From assembly GCA_016714785.1 (NCBI GenBank), contig JADKCC010000022.1, positions 62,001 to 126,000 on the forward strand: a DNA stretch of 64,000 bases, written 5' to 3'. The position numbers and the translations under genes are program-made. Under the pieces are notes generated by a model. The model was given only the letters and a program-made list of their open reading frames with translations. It was not told the DNA's origin and did no database searches. The DNA comes from Saprospiraceae bacterium. Its GTDB lineage: Bacteria; Bacteroidota; Bacteroidia; Chitinophagales; Saprospiraceae. Of the stretch, positions 63,667 to 64,000 are shown piece by piece (within the stretch, counting starts at the first letter, position 1; every line of letters begins with the position of its first letter).

Positions 63667-64000
63667 TACAATTCTTCTTTGGATAAAATAATTTCTGACA
63701 CACCACGACCTTGTGGCACCATAGGAAATACATTATTCTCTTTACCGACCATCACTTCCAACAAAAAGGGATTGTCATGGGCTAAAATCTCTTCCAATGT
63801 GCTTTTAAGTTCAGCTCGCTGTTCTACTTTTTTAGCGTCGATACGGTAGGCAGAAGCCAACTTTACATAATCTGGACTAGTGATATTGACAAATGAATAT
63901 CTATTATGATGAAAAAGCTCTTGCCACTGTCTCACCATACCTAGAAACTGATTGTTTAAAATAATGATTTTGACATTGACATTTGCTTGCATGATGGTAC
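63666..64000 (-). CDS. ilvB: Acetolactate synthase large subunit, C-terminal end (partial)
   Basis: The frame is open to the right edge of the window, so only about 110 C-terminal residues are seen. They fit the TPP-binding end of acetohydroxyacid synthase: VNVKIIILNNQFLGMVRQWQ, LFHHNRYSFVN, PDYVKLASAYRI and the closing PFLLEVMVGKENNVFPMVPQ with GRGVSEII. An internal ATG at 63992 is not the start. The stop overlaps the ilvN start. Confidence 0.96.
   Translation of the reverse strand, partial: TIMQANVNVKIIILNNQFLGMVRQWQELFHHNRYSFVNITSPDYVKLASAYRIDAKKVEQRAELKSTLEEILAHDNPFLLEVMVGKENNVFPMVPQGRGVSEIILSKEEL

Noticed and set aside
1..64000. tRNA, rRNA, transposase, integrase and CRISPR
   Set aside because: Reading both strands I found no cloverleaf-like TTCGA arm context, no rRNA-like stretch, and no protein with transposase or integrase motifs. 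Small RNAs cannot be excluded by eye.

Overview
The window is about 64 kb of AT-rich chromosomal DNA from a member of the Bacteroidota, most likely a Saprospiria/Chitinophagia-type organism. The evidence is two secreted proteins with type IX secretion (T9SS) C-terminal sorting domains and one with SprB-like repeats, a GWxTD protein, a FISUMP-type protein, DUF4412, DUF3788 and DUF6688-like proteins, Bacteroidota-type promoters (TTTG, about 20 bp, TAnnTTTG) and little sign of Shine-Dalgarno sequences. I see no rRNA, tRNA, CRISPR array, transposase or integrase. Genus cannot be decided from the sequence.

Layout: 1-8.4 kb is core metabolism (CorA end; class Ia ribonucleotide reductase nrdB-nrdA behind a region with several DnaA-box-like sites; CRY-DASH photolyase; DUF4412 protein; PssA; two-cluster ferredoxin). 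8.4-14 kb, on the minus strand, holds an ECF sigma factor overlapping a membrane-anchored barrel-like protein, two very small genes, MscS and ComEC. 14.2-16.5 kb holds panB, mltG and a CBS-domain gene with an apparent one-base deletion. 17.3-21.3 kb is one giant modular T9SS-exported protein. 21.9-26.7 kb holds an unknown gene, a propeller-type sensor kinase, its NarL-type regulator and a lipoprotein. 26.7-28.9 kb has a helical unknown and a Cys-rich lipoprotein.

29.06-38.31 kb is the most striking part: a tightly packed five-gene minus-strand operon (PLD-SNF2 helicase, Eco57I-like DNA methyltransferase, AAA-type ATPase, TOPRIM/DUF4276-like protein, unknown 220-residue protein). It has the look of an anti-phage defence locus of the helicase-methylase-ATPase kind with an OLD-like ATPase/TOPRIM pair split over two genes. 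A 35-bp near-identical sequence lies on each side of it, and both copies also look like promoters.

38.9-52 kb returns to ordinary genes: FISUMP protein, a short possibly truncated sensor, TPR/TonB-C protein, topA, GWxTD protein, flavin amine oxidase, lipocalin-like lipoprotein, GT-C-type membrane protein, GH13 glucosidase. 52-57.6 kb is a series of small accessory-looking minus-strand genes (HhH protein, DUF3788, L,D-transpeptidase, lipoprotein, lysozyme-like pair, DUF6688-like) with exact 33-bp and diverged 44-bp repeats between them. 58-60.2 kb is a T9SS-exported protein split by a second one-base deletion. 60.5-64 kb is the branched-chain amino acid operon ilvB-ilvN-ilvC-ilvA on the minus strand; ilvB runs off the window and ilvA has no ordinary start codon.
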